A stretch of 17,430 bases of DNA. It comes from Planctomycetota bacterium (GTDB lineage Bacteria > Planctomycetota > Planctomycetia > Pirellulales > Pirellulaceae). The notes under the pieces are model-generated. The model had not been told where the DNA came from and ran no database searches. It worked only from the letters and a program-made list of their open reading frames with translations. The stretch is from contig JAPLNJ010000479.1 in NCBI GenBank assembly GCA_026692885.1, positions 1 to 17,430 on the forward strand. The letters are read 5' to 3'. A program made the position numbers and the translations under genes. Numbering within the stretch: the first letter of the stretch is position 1; each line of letters begins with the position of its first letter. Positions 1 to 9,115 of this stretch are shown piece by piece.

Positions 1-2498
1 CGCGAACCGGCAATCTCGGCGACCTCCTTGAGCAGTTCCTGCAGCGCGGGCGCCGTGACCTCGGTCTGCACGCTGGTCGTCGCGGCGAACATCCCGGCAG
101 CACGGACGCGCCAATCGAAGTTGGAGCGTGCCCCGTAGGTGTAGCCCTTGTCTTCCCGCAGGTTCATGTTCAGCCGGCTGGCGAATTGGCCGCCGAGGGC
201 CGTGTTCATCACCACCAGCGGATAGTAGTCCGGCGACTTGCGGTCGAAGCCCCGCAGTGCCGCGGACAGGACCGACTGCACGGCTCCCGGCTTATCCACC
301 AGGACCAACTTCGCCGTCAGCCGCTCGCCGTCCGTCTCCGCAAACCGAGGCACGCCGCCCGCGGCCTGCGTCTGCCACCCGCCGAAAGTTTTTTCCAACA
401 GGGGCTGGATGTCCCCCAGGGTCGTGTCGCCGACCACGATTAGCGTCGCCTGCTGAGGCGCGATCCGCGTGCGGTAGAACGTCTCCAAGTCCTCCCGCTG
501 GATTGCGCGCAAGCTGGCCTCTGTGCCGAACGACGGTCGGCCGTAGGGATGGGCGTAGCCGTACAGCGACTGTGCGATGGCCAATCCGGCCAACGCGTTC
601 GGTTCGTTGCGGATCTGCAGCAGCCGAGCCACGGCCATGCTGCGTTCGCGGTCCAACTCTTGCTCGGGGAAGGACGGATGTTGCAACACATCGCCACAGA
701 TGTCCAGCGCCTGTTCCAGATGACGCTTCAGGGTATACAGTCGTGCGCCCATCCGGTCCGTTTCCGCCGACAGCGACAGGTTGGCACCGATGTTGGCGAG
801 TTGTTCGGCCACCTGTTCGGACGTCCGCGTGAGCGTGCCCTCGTCCCACACGGCCGCCGTCAGATTGGCCAGGCCCAGTTTGTCGGCCGGCTCGTCCGCT
901 CGGCCGCAGGGAAACAGCACGTGGAGACTCACGGACGGCAACTCGTGATTCTCCAGCAACAGCACTTGCAGTCCGTTGGTCAGTCGGCCCCGCTGCACGG
1001 GCGGCAGGTGGAACTCGGGCTCCGGCCGCGGCTTGGGCAGGACCAAACGATCGGGATCCTCGGCGATCGGCAGGGCCTCGGGGACCCGCGTTTCTTTCAC
1101 TTGCTTGGCCAATTCCTGGCGGGCCTCGGCCGCCGGCCCGCGTGGATCGAGCGCGATCAGCGTTTCGGCGCCTGGCGAGACCTCGAGCGTCACCCGCGGC
1201 CGACTCAGATACTGCTTCGCCACGCGCTGGGCAGCCTCGGGTGTCACGCTGCGCATCCGGGCCAGGTCTTTGGTCAGGAAACCGGGGTCGCCCGCCAGTA
1301 CGTTGTATTTGTTCAACTGATCGGCGCGCCCGCCAAATTCACTGATACCCTCCAGCGATCTGACCAAGTCCGCCTCGCGCTGGGCCACGGCCCGGGCAAT
1401 CTCCGTCGGCGTGGGCGGTTCCTGCTCCAGACGCGCCACTTCCTCCAACACCAGCCGTTCGATTTCGTCCAAGTCCTTGCCGGGCCGCGCGGTGACCATG
1501 ATGCTAAAGACGCTCGCCAGCTGCGACGAACGCTGGCCCGCGGAGACGTCCTGCGCGATTTGCAGATCGCGGACCAGCCGGCGATACAACCGCGCGGTCT
1601 TGTCGCCCGCCAACACGTCCGCCAGCATGTCCAACTCGGCGTCGTCCGGCGCGAACAGGGGTGGCGTCAACCAGTTCAGGTACAGCCGCCCCAGCCCCAC
1701 GCGGTCGGTCATGCGAATTCGTTTCGAGGCCTGCAACGCAGGAATCCAAGGCGGCAGCTTCTCGACCTTGGGGCCGGCGGGAAGCGGGCCGAAGTACTTG
1801 GTCACCAGCCGTTTCGCCTCGGCGGGATCAAAATCGCCCGCGATGCACAAGCTGGCGTTGCCGGGATGGTAGTAGCGGCGGAAGAAGTCGCACACATCCT
1901 CGCGCGAGGCGCCCTCCAAATCGGCCATCGAGCCGATGGTCGGCCAGCTGTAAGGATGATCCGGCGGGAAGAGTGCGGCCAGCATGGTCTCATGGACCAA
2001 ACCGTAGGGCCGGTTCTCGTAACTCTGCCGACGCTCGTTCTTGACCACGCTGCGCTGGTTGTCCAGACGCTGTTGGGTCATCGACGGCAGCAGGAAGGCC
2101 ATGCGGTCCGATTCCATCCAAAGTGCCAATTCCAGAAAATTCGACGGCACAGTTTCCCAGTAGTTCGTGCGATCCAACGAGGTCGAACCGTTAACCTTGC
2201 CGCCGGCTTGTTGCAGCGGCAGGAAGTAGTCCTTGTCGTAATGTTGCGAGCCTTGAAACATCATGTGCTCGAACAGATGGGCGAAACCGGTCCGGCCAGG
2301 TTTCTCGTTTTGCGAGCCCACGTGATACCACAGGTTCACACCGACGATGGGCGTCGAGTGATCCTCGTGCAGGATCAGGTCCAATCCGTTGGGCAAGGTG
2401 ACCTTTTCGAAGGCAATCTGCGGCAGATGATCCCCACCAGGCGTTTCCGGCGCCCCGTTCACCACGCTGGCGGCAACAGCAAGCAACAATGAGGTCAT
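1..2498 (-). CDS. M16 family zinc metallopeptidase, two-domain (3' end beyond window)
   Basis: Insulinase/pitrilysin-type peptidase that probably degrades peptides in the periplasm. The reading frame is open from the ATG at 2496-2498 to base 1, giving about 832 codons; the C-terminus lies outside the window. The inverted zinc motif HxxEH is visible as H74, E77 and H78 (HLFEH), and the likely third zinc ligand is E155 in VVKNERR, at the usual spacing of about 76 residues. A second M16-like domain begins near residue 495 (RGRLTNGLQVLLLEN) and lacks HxxEH, as in family members where an inactive half pairs with the active one. The N-terminus (MTSLLLAVAASVVNGAPE) resembles a short, weak signal peptide. 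GGAGA lies about 7 bases before the ATG and supports this start. It is divergent from the repeat protein gene to the right. The family call is firm; the substrate is unknown. Confidence 0.93.
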   Translation of the reverse strand, partial: MTSLLLAVAASVVNGAPETPGGDHLPQIAFEKVTLPNGLDLILHEDHSTPIVGVNLWYHVGSQNEKPGRTGFAHLFEHMMFQGSQHYDKDYFLPLQQAGGKVNGSTSLDRTNYWETVPSNFLELALWMESDRMAFLLPSMTQQRLDNQRSVVKNERRQSYENRPYGLVHETMLAALFPPDHPYSWPTIGSMADLEGASREDVCDFFRRYYHPGNASLCIAGDFDPAEAKRLVTKYFGPLPAGPKVEKLPPWIPALQASKRIRMTDRVGLGRLYLNWLTPPLFAPDDAELDMLADVLAGDKTARLYRRLVRDLQIAQDVSAGQRSSQLASVFSIMVTARPGKDLDEIERLVLEEVARLEQEPPTPTEIARAVAQREADLVRSLEGISEFGGRADQLNKYNVLAGDPGFLTKDLARMRSVTPEAAQRVAKQYLSRPRVTLEVSPGAETLIALDPRGPAAEARQELAKQVKETRVPEALPIAEDPDRLVLPKPRPEPEFHLPPVQRGRLTNGLQVLLLENHELPSVSLHVLFPCGRADEPADKLGLANLTAAVWDEGTLTRTSEQVAEQLANIGANLSLSAETDRMGARLYTLKRHLEQALDICGDVLQHPSFPEQELDRERSMAVARLLQIRNEPNALAGLAIAQSLYGYAHPYGRPSFGTEASLRAIQREDLETFYRTRIAPQQATLIVVGDTTLGDIQPLLEKTFGGWQTQAAGGVPRFAETDGERLTAKLVLVDKPGAVQSVLSAALRGFDRKSPDYYPLVVMNTALGGQFASRLNMNLREDKGYTYGARSNFDWRVRAAGMFAATTSVQTEVTAPALQELLKEVAEIAGS

Positions 2499-2533
2499 GA
2501 GTGGTCTCCGTTCTGGTTGGGGACATCGGCGAG

Positions 2534-2553
2534 CAGCGGGCATCAGCCCGCTG
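2534..2553. repeat. Short perfect hairpin upstream of M16 gene
   Basis: CAGCGGGC (2534-2541) and GCCCGCTG (2546-2553) are perfect inverted arms around the loop ATCA. The hairpin lies 36-55 bases upstream of the M16 start and would fall in the gene's leader if transcription starts further upstream. There is no following T-run, so it is not an obvious terminator. It may be another copy of a short GC-rich intergenic repeat. Confidence 0.5.
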
Positions 2554-2722
2554 ATTTCTAGCGATTCCGCAAGAGCGTCTAGTGTAGCGGACGGAGGGCT
2601 GAATATCAGGGGGGCGATATCACACGCCGTTGACATGGGCTCGTTTAACCGCGACCGGGTATCCGATCGCGGGTGGCGACGGCGCCCGATGCAATACGTC
2701 GTCGCCGTTGGCTCCTGGTACT

Positions 2723-2834
2723 TCTCGTTCCGACGCTCTGCGTCGGAACGCAAGCCGCGGACGCTCTGCGTCCTTGGGCAGACGACGCGGAGCGTCAAGA
2801 CACTTGCGTTCCCACGCGGCGCGTGGGAACGAGA
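2723..2834. repeat. 112-bp composite palindromic repeat (family A)
   Basis: The outer 32-bp arms 2723-2754 and 2803-2834 are inverted copies with 4 mismatches. Each arm is itself a hairpin of the form CGTTCCnACGC-nnn-GCGTnGGAACG followed or preceded by CAAG/CTTG. Inner 13-bp hairpins GACGCTCTGCGTC (2760-2772) and GACGCGGAGCGTC (2784-2796) add a second layer. The same unit types recur at 14074-14122 and 14427-14475. It is non-coding and sits between divergent genes. Confidence 0.85.
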
Positions 2835-2978
2835 GGGGCGTGAAGATGTTCACAGCAATGCGGCTAACGTCCACCAGCAGCGCCTGGGAATCCAGTTCAA
2901 ACGTTGTGTGCATCTGCAAAAAGGTGTACGCTGACTCGCGTCTCCTCTGCAACACTTGACGTACCTGGGAGAGAAGTT

Positions 2979-4340
2979 ATGGATCGGGCCCGCGTCGTCA
3001 CGCCACGCACCAACGGGATCCGGCTGGGCCTGGTCGCCATCGCAGCGGGCTGGTTTTGGCCCGTGGCGAGCGGCCCTGGCGGGGCCGCGGAACCTGCCGT
3101 GCCCAGTTCGCCGTCCACTTGGCTGGAAGCGCAGGACAAGACGGGCACGACCGCCGATAGCGAACAGGCGGTCGAGTTGGCGCTGCGGTGGTTGGCCGAG
3201 CACCAGTACCCCAACGGTGGCTGGAGTTTCGATCACCGGCGGGGCCGCTGCCAAGGGCAATGCTCCGAACCCGGCACGATGGCCAACGCGGTCAACGGCG
3301 CCACCGGGCTGGCCGTGCTGCCATTCATCTGCCACGGCAACACCCATGCGTCCGGACCCTACCGCGACAACGTGGCGGCGGGACTAGGGTTTCTGGTGCT
3401 GCGGCTCGGTCCGGACGGCGCTTTCTGGGAAGACGGCGGCACGCTGTACTCGCACGCGATGGCCCTGTGGGCACTCTGCGAGGATTGCCGTATCGCCGCC
3501 GAAACGCCCGGGCTCTCGGCGGAGATCGCAGCCGTATCCGACGAGACAACTCCATCGCCGGAGGAGAACCCGCCTGTCGTGGAAACGAAGAAGCCGTCCC
3601 GCAATTCCGCGGTGAGGCCGGTGCGTGCGAAGCCGCAGCCTACACCCCGCAGCACCGCCAACTCGGCGACGCCCGCCTCGTCCGCCGACACCACCACTCT
3701 GATTCGCGCCGCGGCCACCAAGGCCCTGGTCTACACCCTGAATGCTCAGGATCCGAGCGGGGGCGGCTGGAGGTATAAGCCGCGTCAGCGGGGCGACACC
3801 TCGGTCACCGGGTGGCAAGTGGTGGCGATGTACAGCGCCACCAAGGCGAACTTCCCGGTGCCGCCCCAAGCGGCCGTGGGGGTGACCGGCTTCCTGAATT
3901 CCGTCCAGAGCAACTACGGGGCGACCTACGGTTATGTGAATGCCATGCCCACGCCCGTCTGCTCTTCCATCGGCCTGTTGTGCCGCATCTACACGGGCTG
4001 GGAGCGCGAGCAGCCCGGCCTGCAAGCGGGCGTGACACTGCTGGCCCGGCAAGGCCCCTCGGAGCAGGACATGTACTACAACTACTACGCGACTCTGGTG
4101 CTGCACCACGTCGGCGGACCGCTGTGGGAGGACTGGCATCAGAAACTGCGCGAGTACCTGATCCGCACGCAGAGCCGCGTGGGCCACGAGACGGGCAGCT
4201 GGAGCTTTCGCGGCGGCCACGGCGCCGGCTCGGGCGGCCGACTCTACAGCACGGCGCTGGCCTGTCTGATCCTGGAGACCGCCTACCGCAGCAAGTCGGT
4301 GTACACGCCTGCCCCGCAGCCTCCGCCGGTCGATCGCTAA
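2979..4340 (+). CDS. Secreted prenyltransferase/squalene-oxidase repeat protein
   Basis: A 453-aa protein of the alpha/alpha-toroid repeat type. Residues about 13-37 (RLGLVAIAAGWFWPVASG region) form a hydrophobic N-terminal export signal or anchor. Repeats with the QxxxGGW-like signature appear at 75-82 (HQYPNGGW), about 256-266 (NAQDPSGGGWR) and 406-410 (GSWSF). The motif GDTSVTGW is at 272-279. A Pro/Thr/Ser-rich linker of about 58 residues (180-237) splits the protein into an N-terminal and a longer C-terminal repeat block. I see no DxDD motif of squalene-hopene cyclases, so an enzymatic cyclase role is unlikely and binding or scaffolding is more plausible. The start at 2979 is preceded by GGGAGAGAAGTT, a good ribosome binding site; the frame stays open upstream to 2904, but that part has no such site. 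It is convergent with alaS. The fold family is confident, the function unknown. Confidence 0.88.
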   Translation: MDRARVVTPRTNGIRLGLVAIAAGWFWPVASGPGGAAEPAVPSSPSTWLEAQDKTGTTADSEQAVELALRWLAEHQYPNGGWSFDHRRGRCQGQCSEPGTMANAVNGATGLAVLPFICHGNTHASGPYRDNVAAGLGFLVLRLGPDGAFWEDGGTLYSHAMALWALCEDCRIAAETPGLSAEIAAVSDETTPSPEENPPVVETKKPSRNSAVRPVRAKPQPTPRSTANSATPASSADTTTLIRAAATKALVYTLNAQDPSGGGWRYKPRQRGDTSVTGWQVVAMYSATKANFPVPPQAAVGVTGFLNSVQSNYGATYGYVNAMPTPVCSSIGLLCRIYTGWEREQPGLQAGVTLLARQGPSEQDMYYNYYATLVLHHVGGPLWEDWHQKLREYLIRTQSRVGHETGSWSFRGGHGAGSGGRLYSTALACLILETAYRSKSVYTPAPQPPPVDR

Positions 4341-4466
4341 GGACCGACGCACTTACTGTGAGCGAGAACCTGGAAGTCACAAACATCGCGTCAACACGAC
4401 ATTTTCAGGCGGCCAGGGCACCCCATTGCAACACCTATTTCTCACGCCCCAATCGCCTGTTCCGGG

Positions 4467-7277
4467 CTACTGGGCCAGCAGCTCGCGAATCTTGCTTCGC
4501 GCAACTTCCAAGGCGGCGGGTAGCTGTTCGGGCAGCTTGCCGCCCGCCTGAGCCATGTCCGGCTTGCCGCCACCGCCGCCGCCGACCACCGGTGCTACGT
4601 CGCGCACCCAGTCGCCGGCGCTGACCCCGCGGGCCACCAAATCTCGGCTGACGCCGGCGATCAGCGTCACGCGGCCATCGGCCGCCGCCGTGGCGAACAG
4701 GATGGCGGTCGAATCGGCCTTCTTGCGCAACTGATCGATCAATTGCCGCATCAGATTCACATTGACCGCCGGGAGTTCCGCAACCACGACCTGGGTGGCA
4801 CCGATCGTCTCGGCGCCCGCCAACAGGGCCTCGGCAGACAAGATGCCGGTTTGCGCGAGCTGCTGGAGCTGGCGTTTCAGATCCGCGATTTCCGCCAGCA
4901 TCGCTACGATTCGTGTCGGCACGTCGGACGGCGACACGTTTAGCAGGCGGGCCGCGTCGCGAAGTGCGGCTTTGCTTTCCGCGTAGCTCGGCTCGGCGCC
5001 GGCCGCCACCGCTGGCTTCGGTGGGCCCTCGGTCGCCACGCCTTTCGTGCCTGCGGCCAAGTGTTTTTTCAGATCCCGGCTAAGCTGCGCGAGTTCCCGC
5101 ACGGCCGCCGGCGTCTCCCGCCAGCTCACGCCTAGGGCGGCGGCGGCGGCTTGCAATGCGGCGCGAGTCTGTTCCGCGTGCTCCTGAGCCTTGGCGCCCG
5201 TCAGGGCGACGATGCGGCGCGTGCCGGCCGCCACGCCTTCCTCGGTCAAGATCTCCAAGGCGCCGACTTCGCCCGTGTGGCTCAGGTGCGTACCGCCGCA
5301 CAATTCACGGCTGAAGGTGCCCATCGAGATCATCCGCACGGGGTCGGGGTATTTCTCGCCGAACAACATCATCGCACCGGCTTGGCGGGCCTCGGCCAGC
5401 GGCAGGACCTCGGCGGTCACCGCTTCACCAGCGGTAATCCGCTCGTTGGCGTCCCGCTCGATCGTGGCCAACTGGTCGGCCGACACCGGTGCCATGTTGG
5501 TGAAGTCAAACCGCAGCCAGTCCGCGTCCACCTTGGAGCCTTGTTGTTGGGCATGGGCACCGAGGGTCTTCCGCAGGGCATAATGCAGCAGGTGCGTTGC
5601 CGAGTGAGCGCGGCGGATGGCTTGCCGACGGGAGATGTCGACACGCGCTGTGACCTTGGCCCCGGTCCGCAACTCACCTCGCGTCAGATGCCCGTGGTGC
5701 AGCAACAGCGAACCGTCCTTTTGCGTATCCGTCACTTGGAAGTGGAAATCCCGACCGACGATCTCGCCCGTATCGCCGACCTGTCCGCCGCTCTCCGCAT
5801 AGAAGGGCGAACGGTCCAGGACCACGATCAGGTCTTGACCATGCCCCACTTCTCGCACGTGGTCGCACAACCGGTTCTGGGCCACGACGAACTTCACTTC
5901 GGCCTCGGTCTCCGTCGTCTGATAGCCGAGGAACTCGACCTGGTGTAGCACTTTCTTGATAGCGTCGACCGGACCGCGATCGCCCATCACGGTGTGGACC
6001 ACTTTGCCGGACGTTTCGCCGTGCTGCTCCATGGCCTTGCGGTAGCCGTCCCAATCGAAGGCCAGATTGTTCTCGGCCGCCATGGTTTCGAAAACTTCGG
6101 GCGGCACGCCGTAGGTCTGGTACAGGTCCGCAGCTTCGCCGCCGTCCACCTTGGTCCGGTTGGCCGACTTCATCTCGCTGAAGATCTTTTCGATCCGCGC
6201 CAGCCCGGCATCAATGGTGCCGAAAAAGTTGGCTTCTTCGTTCCGGATTACGTCCGCCACCCGTTGCGTGGTTTCCGTCAGTTCGGGATACGGCGTCTTC
6301 ATCATCTCGACCACGAGCGGGACGAGCTGGTGCAGGAACGGCTCGCGCAGGCCCATTTGATGGCCGTCGAGCACCGCGCGGCGCAGGAGTCGCCGGATCA
6401 CGTACTTTTCCTTCTGGGCGCCGGGGTACACGTTCTCGTGCACCGCCATCGTGCAGGCGCGGACATGGTCGGTGATGCGCCGCAAGCGGCGGCCCTGGTC
6501 GCCGGCCGGGTCGTACTGGACGGAGCAGACCTCGGCGGCAGCTAGCACGATCGGCTTGAGGATGTCGATATGAAAATTCGTCTCGACGCCCTGCAGCACG
6601 GACGCGGTACGTTCCAGACCCATGCCGGTATCGATGTTCTTGCTGGGCAGCGGGCGGAGGTTATCGGGCGGTGACCCAACCCGGTTGAATTGGGTGAAGA
6701 CGAGGTTCCAAATCTCGACCGACTTGCCATTGTCCGAGTGATAGAAGATCTCACTGCACGGACCGCAGACGCCGTCGGGGCCTTCGCTCGGCGCTCCGGC
6801 CGGCCAAAAGTTGTCGTGCTCGCCCATCCGCTCGATGCGATTCTGGGGCAGACCGATGTCCGTGGCCCAGATCCCGGCGGCTTCGTCATCATCCAAGTAC
6901 ACCGTGACGCTCAGCCGCTGCGGGTCGATGCCCAGCCACTTCCGGTCAGTCAGAAACTCCCAGGCCCAATGAATCGCCTCCCGTTTGAAGTAATCCCCGA
7001 AGCTGAAGTTGCCCAGCATCTCGAAAAAGGTGTGGTGATAGGCCGTGCGGCCGACATTGTCGATGTCGCCCGTGCGCAGGCATTTCTGGCACGTCGTGGC
7101 GCGGGTGAACGTCAGTTTGACCTTACCCAGGAAGTGGTCCTTGAACTGATTCATGCCGGCGGGCGTGAACAGCACGGACGGATCCCAGGTCGGCACCAGC
7201 ACGTCGCTGGGCTGGCGGGTATGGCCTTTGGTTTCGAAGAAACTCAGGTACTTTTCGCGAAGTTCGTCGGTTTTCAT
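4467..7277 (-). CDS. alaS: Alanyl-tRNA synthetase
   Basis: Cytoplasmic class II synthetase (936 aa) that charges tRNA-Ala and clears mischarged Ser/Gly. The N-terminal catalytic core has the AlaS signatures FTPAGMNQFKDHFLG (from residue 37) and AYHHTFFEMLGNFSFGDYFK (79-98). The editing domain carries the zinc site HSATH (H558, H562) and CGGTH (C660, H664). The C-Ala domain has the glycine-rich VVGGGGGGKPDMAQAGG near the end. The length is slightly above the roughly 875-aa E. coli enzyme. Part of the excess is an Ala/Pro-rich stretch (AAGTKGVATEGPPKPAVAAG) between editing and C-Ala domains. The start at 7277 (MKTDELREKYL) fits the family N-terminus and has AAGGG about 8 bases upstream; the in-frame extension to 7367 is not conserved-looking. 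A -10-like TATCAT lies further upstream with only a poor -35. The gap to the protease gene upstream is 294 bp, so it is probably transcribed separately. Confidence 0.98.
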   Translation of the reverse strand: MKTDELREKYLSFFETKGHTRQPSDVLVPTWDPSVLFTPAGMNQFKDHFLGKVKLTFTRATTCQKCLRTGDIDNVGRTAYHHTFFEMLGNFSFGDYFKREAIHWAWEFLTDRKWLGIDPQRLSVTVYLDDDEAAGIWATDIGLPQNRIERMGEHDNFWPAGAPSEGPDGVCGPCSEIFYHSDNGKSVEIWNLVFTQFNRVGSPPDNLRPLPSKNIDTGMGLERTASVLQGVETNFHIDILKPIVLAAAEVCSVQYDPAGDQGRRLRRITDHVRACTMAVHENVYPGAQKEKYVIRRLLRRAVLDGHQMGLREPFLHQLVPLVVEMMKTPYPELTETTQRVADVIRNEEANFFGTIDAGLARIEKIFSEMKSANRTKVDGGEAADLYQTYGVPPEVFETMAAENNLAFDWDGYRKAMEQHGETSGKVVHTVMGDRGPVDAIKKVLHQVEFLGYQTTETEAEVKFVVAQNRLCDHVREVGHGQDLIVVLDRSPFYAESGGQVGDTGEIVGRDFHFQVTDTQKDGSLLLHHGHLTRGELRTGAKVTARVDISRRQAIRRAHSATHLLHYALRKTLGAHAQQQGSKVDADWLRFDFTNMAPVSADQLATIERDANERITAGEAVTAEVLPLAEARQAGAMMLFGEKYPDPVRMISMGTFSRELCGGTHLSHTGEVGALEILTEEGVAAGTRRIVALTGAKAQEHAEQTRAALQAAAAALGVSWRETPAAVRELAQLSRDLKKHLAAGTKGVATEGPPKPAVAAGAEPSYAESKAALRDAARLLNVSPSDVPTRIVAMLAEIADLKRQLQQLAQTGILSAEALLAGAETIGATQVVVAELPAVNVNLMRQLIDQLRKKADSTAILFATAAADGRVTLIAGVSRDLVARGVSAGDWVRDVAPVVGGGGGGKPDMAQAGGKLPEQLPAALEVARSKIRELLAQ

Positions 7278-7445
7278 CAGGGAACCCTTAGGGCGGCAAC
7301 CAAAGTCACCCGACGCGCCTGGGAGGGCAGTCCTCGTCGGCCAGTGGGGTGCGTGGCACCTGCGCATTCACGGAAATAGCCAGAAACAGACCGCGTATGA
7401 TATCCGGTCCGGGCAGATCCGACCAGATGAGCAGGCTTCCCTGCA

Positions 7446-7576
7446 CTAAGGCGTCGCATCAAAATAAGTTGACGAATTTCAATGTAGTAGGCACACTCCG
7501 TGTGCCGTTAAACGCGGACGGCACACGGAGTGTGCCTACTACAATTTATTCAGGTTATTTTGACGCGGCGCCTAAG
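7446..7576. repeat. 131-bp long palindromic repeat (family B) between alaS and protease gene
   Basis: The core is a perfect 25-bp inverted repeat, 7483-7507 against 7519-7543, built on GGCACACTCCGTGTGCC with an 11-base loop. Outer arms 7450-7467 and 7555-7572 match over 18 bp with 2 mismatches (sharing TCAAAATAA), and weaker pairing continues to about 7446/7576. The right arm includes the TAG stop codon of the protease gene (7572-7574). In the minus transcript it would fold into a very long hairpin just after the protease stop, but no U-run follows, so a classical intrinsic terminator is doubtful. A related core occurs inside imuB at 15905-15956. Confidence 0.88.
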
Positions 7577-9104
7577 GTTGCACCATGACCGTACCGCTGT
7601 CTCCCGAGATAACCTTCAGACGGACTTCGCCGGCCTGGTCCTTCACGGCCTCGAAGAACTGTTCTGGCAGCGTGACCCGTCGGCCGCCGACGTGACTCAC
7701 CAGCATGCCGGGCCGCAGACCGGCTTTCCAGGCGGGCGAGTCGCGGTCCACGTCCAGCACGGCCAAGCAGCCTTCGGGGGCCAAACTCTGCAGCACCTGG
7801 CGCAGCAGTGGCGGCGGCAAGGCGGTGGCATAATCCACGACCATGCCGCGCCACCGCGGGTCTTTGACTTGCGAAAACACGGGGCGCGCTGCGGCGACGT
7901 GTTTCTTGGTGAGTTTCGCCGTGGTTTCGACGACCCGAGCCGACCGTCCGGCGTCTCCCCGGCGCTGGACGGTCAGACGCACTTCGGCGCCGACCGGCTG
8001 CCGGCCCAACTCGCCCATCAAGGCATCGCGATCGTATACCGGTTGGTCGTTGATGCGGGTGATCACGTCGCCCTCCTGCAAGTGCGCGGCAAAAGCCGGC
8101 GTGCCGGGTACGACATGGCTCACACGCGCCCCCTGTTGCCCTCGCTGTCGTTCGGCCTCTTTCAGGTTTTCCGGCGCCACGCCCAAGAAGCCGAATTCCG
8201 CCTTACGCCCCGTCTTGAGCGTCTCGATCGTGCGGCGGAAGACATCGTCCACTGGGATGGCGAACCCCAGCGATTTCTCATAGCCGTCCAGCACCCCCAG
8301 GGCCGTAATCAAACCGACCATTTCGCCATTGAGATTTACGAGCGCGCCGCCGCTGGTGCCGAGATTCAATTTGGCATCAACCTGGATCAAGCCGCCAAAA
8401 TGGTACAGTGTATCCTTGCCCGTCTCGCTCTCGCGGCCCGTCGCGCCCGGGACCTTCCGATCTAAGTTAGCGATGATGCCCCAACTAGCACTCACTTGGC
8501 CGTCCTCGGCGATGCCATAGGGATTTCCCAAGGCGATGACGAACTGGCCTTTCTTCAAATTCTTGCGGTCGCCCCACACGATGGGTTCCAGATCGTCGGC
8601 GTCGATCTTCAGAACGGCCAAGTCGGTCCAGGGATCTCCGGCCTTGACCTCGGCGGCCTTGAGCACACTGACGACCTTGAACGGCCGACGGTTGACCCAC
8701 ACGTAGTAATCGTTCTTGGCCGGATCTCCCAACACATGGTAGTTGGTCAGGATGAACCCCTGGCGGTCGATGACCACACCCGCGCCGAACTCGTTGGGCA
8801 GTCGGTGTCCGGCACTGGCTTCCCCGGAGAACCGGGGGACTAAGGGCGGCAGCAGGGTGGTCCCCGGAGCCAGCGCGGGGCCGTCGTTGCGGACGCGGGC
8901 GATGGCCACCACCGACTTCTCGGCCCGCTGGACGGCGTCGACCACGACCTTTTCCAGGGTCAGGGCCGCGTCCAAGGCGTTCGGTTCCTGAGCCGAGAGC
9001 AAGGGTGCCGCAGTCACCCCGCCGAGCACAGCCAGCCCCAGCGTCAACCAGGCGCCGAGAGTCCGACGGGGTCGAGCGTCTGTTTCAGTCATGCGTCTTG
9101 CCAT
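7572..9104 (-). CDS. HtrA/DegP-like serine protease with two PDZ domains
   Basis: A 510-aa exported trypsin-like protease of the S1C (HtrA) family, presumably acting on damaged envelope proteins. An N-terminal signal sequence spans about residues 15-38 (LGAWLTLGLAVLGG followed by LLSAQE), preceded by RPRR. The catalytic triad is visible: H123 in TNYHVL, D161 in PWTDLAVLKI and S251 in NLGTSGGALV. PDZ domains lie at about 305-385 and 418-500. It begins 11 bp after the recA stop, so co-transcription with recA is likely. Neither the ATG at 9104 nor the one at 9092 has a strong ribosome binding site, so the exact start is uncertain. The stop codon lies inside the arm of a long palindrome (7446-7576). 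Assignment to degP, degQ or degS cannot be made from sequence alone. Confidence 0.94.
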   Translation of the reverse strand: MARRMTETDARPRRTLGAWLTLGLAVLGGVTAAPLLSAQEPNALDAALTLEKVVVDAVQRAEKSVVAIARVRNDGPALAPGTTLLPPLVPRFSGEASAGHRLPNEFGAGVVIDRQGFILTNYHVLGDPAKNDYYVWVNRRPFKVVSVLKAAEVKAGDPWTDLAVLKIDADDLEPIVWGDRKNLKKGQFVIALGNPYGIAEDGQVSASWGIIANLDRKVPGATGRESETGKDTLYHFGGLIQVDAKLNLGTSGGALVNLNGEMVGLITALGVLDGYEKSLGFAIPVDDVFRRTIETLKTGRKAEFGFLGVAPENLKEAERQRGQQGARVSHVVPGTPAFAAHLQEGDVITRINDQPVYDRDALMGELGRQPVGAEVRLTVQRRGDAGRSARVVETTAKLTKKHVAAARPVFSQVKDPRWRGMVVDYATALPPPLLRQVLQSLAPEGCLAVLDVDRDSPAWKAGLRPGMLVSHVGGRRVTLPEQFFEAVKDQAGEVRLKVISGDSGTVMVQP

Positions 9105-9115
9105 GGGGTGCGGTG

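Larger units (their letters stand above)
2499..2978. other. Divergent intergenic region with palindromic repeats
   Basis: This 480-bp gap separates the M16 peptidase (minus) from the toroid-repeat protein (plus) and should hold both promoters. It contains an 8-bp stem hairpin at 2534-2553 and a 112-bp composite palindrome at 2723-2834. Short open frames here translate the repeat itself (for example a stretch reading AFPRGAWERE) and are not credible genes. I see no RNA gene. No promoter stands out clearly for either gene. Confidence 0.6.

Noticed and set aside
549..2492. Long plus-strand open frame of 647 codons
   Set aside because: It is antisense to the M16 peptidase, whose HxxEH motif and domain order are clear; the plus frame is Gln/Arg/His-rich with no recognisable domain.
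7278..7367. Upstream start for alaS at 7367
   Set aside because: The 30 added residues are not AlaS-like, and MKTDELREKYL at 7277 matches the family start and has a ribosome binding site.
7483..7543. Intrinsic terminator after the HtrA-type gene
   Set aside because: The stem is long and stable, but no U-run follows on the minus strand, and the sequence belongs to a dispersed repeat family also found inside imuB.
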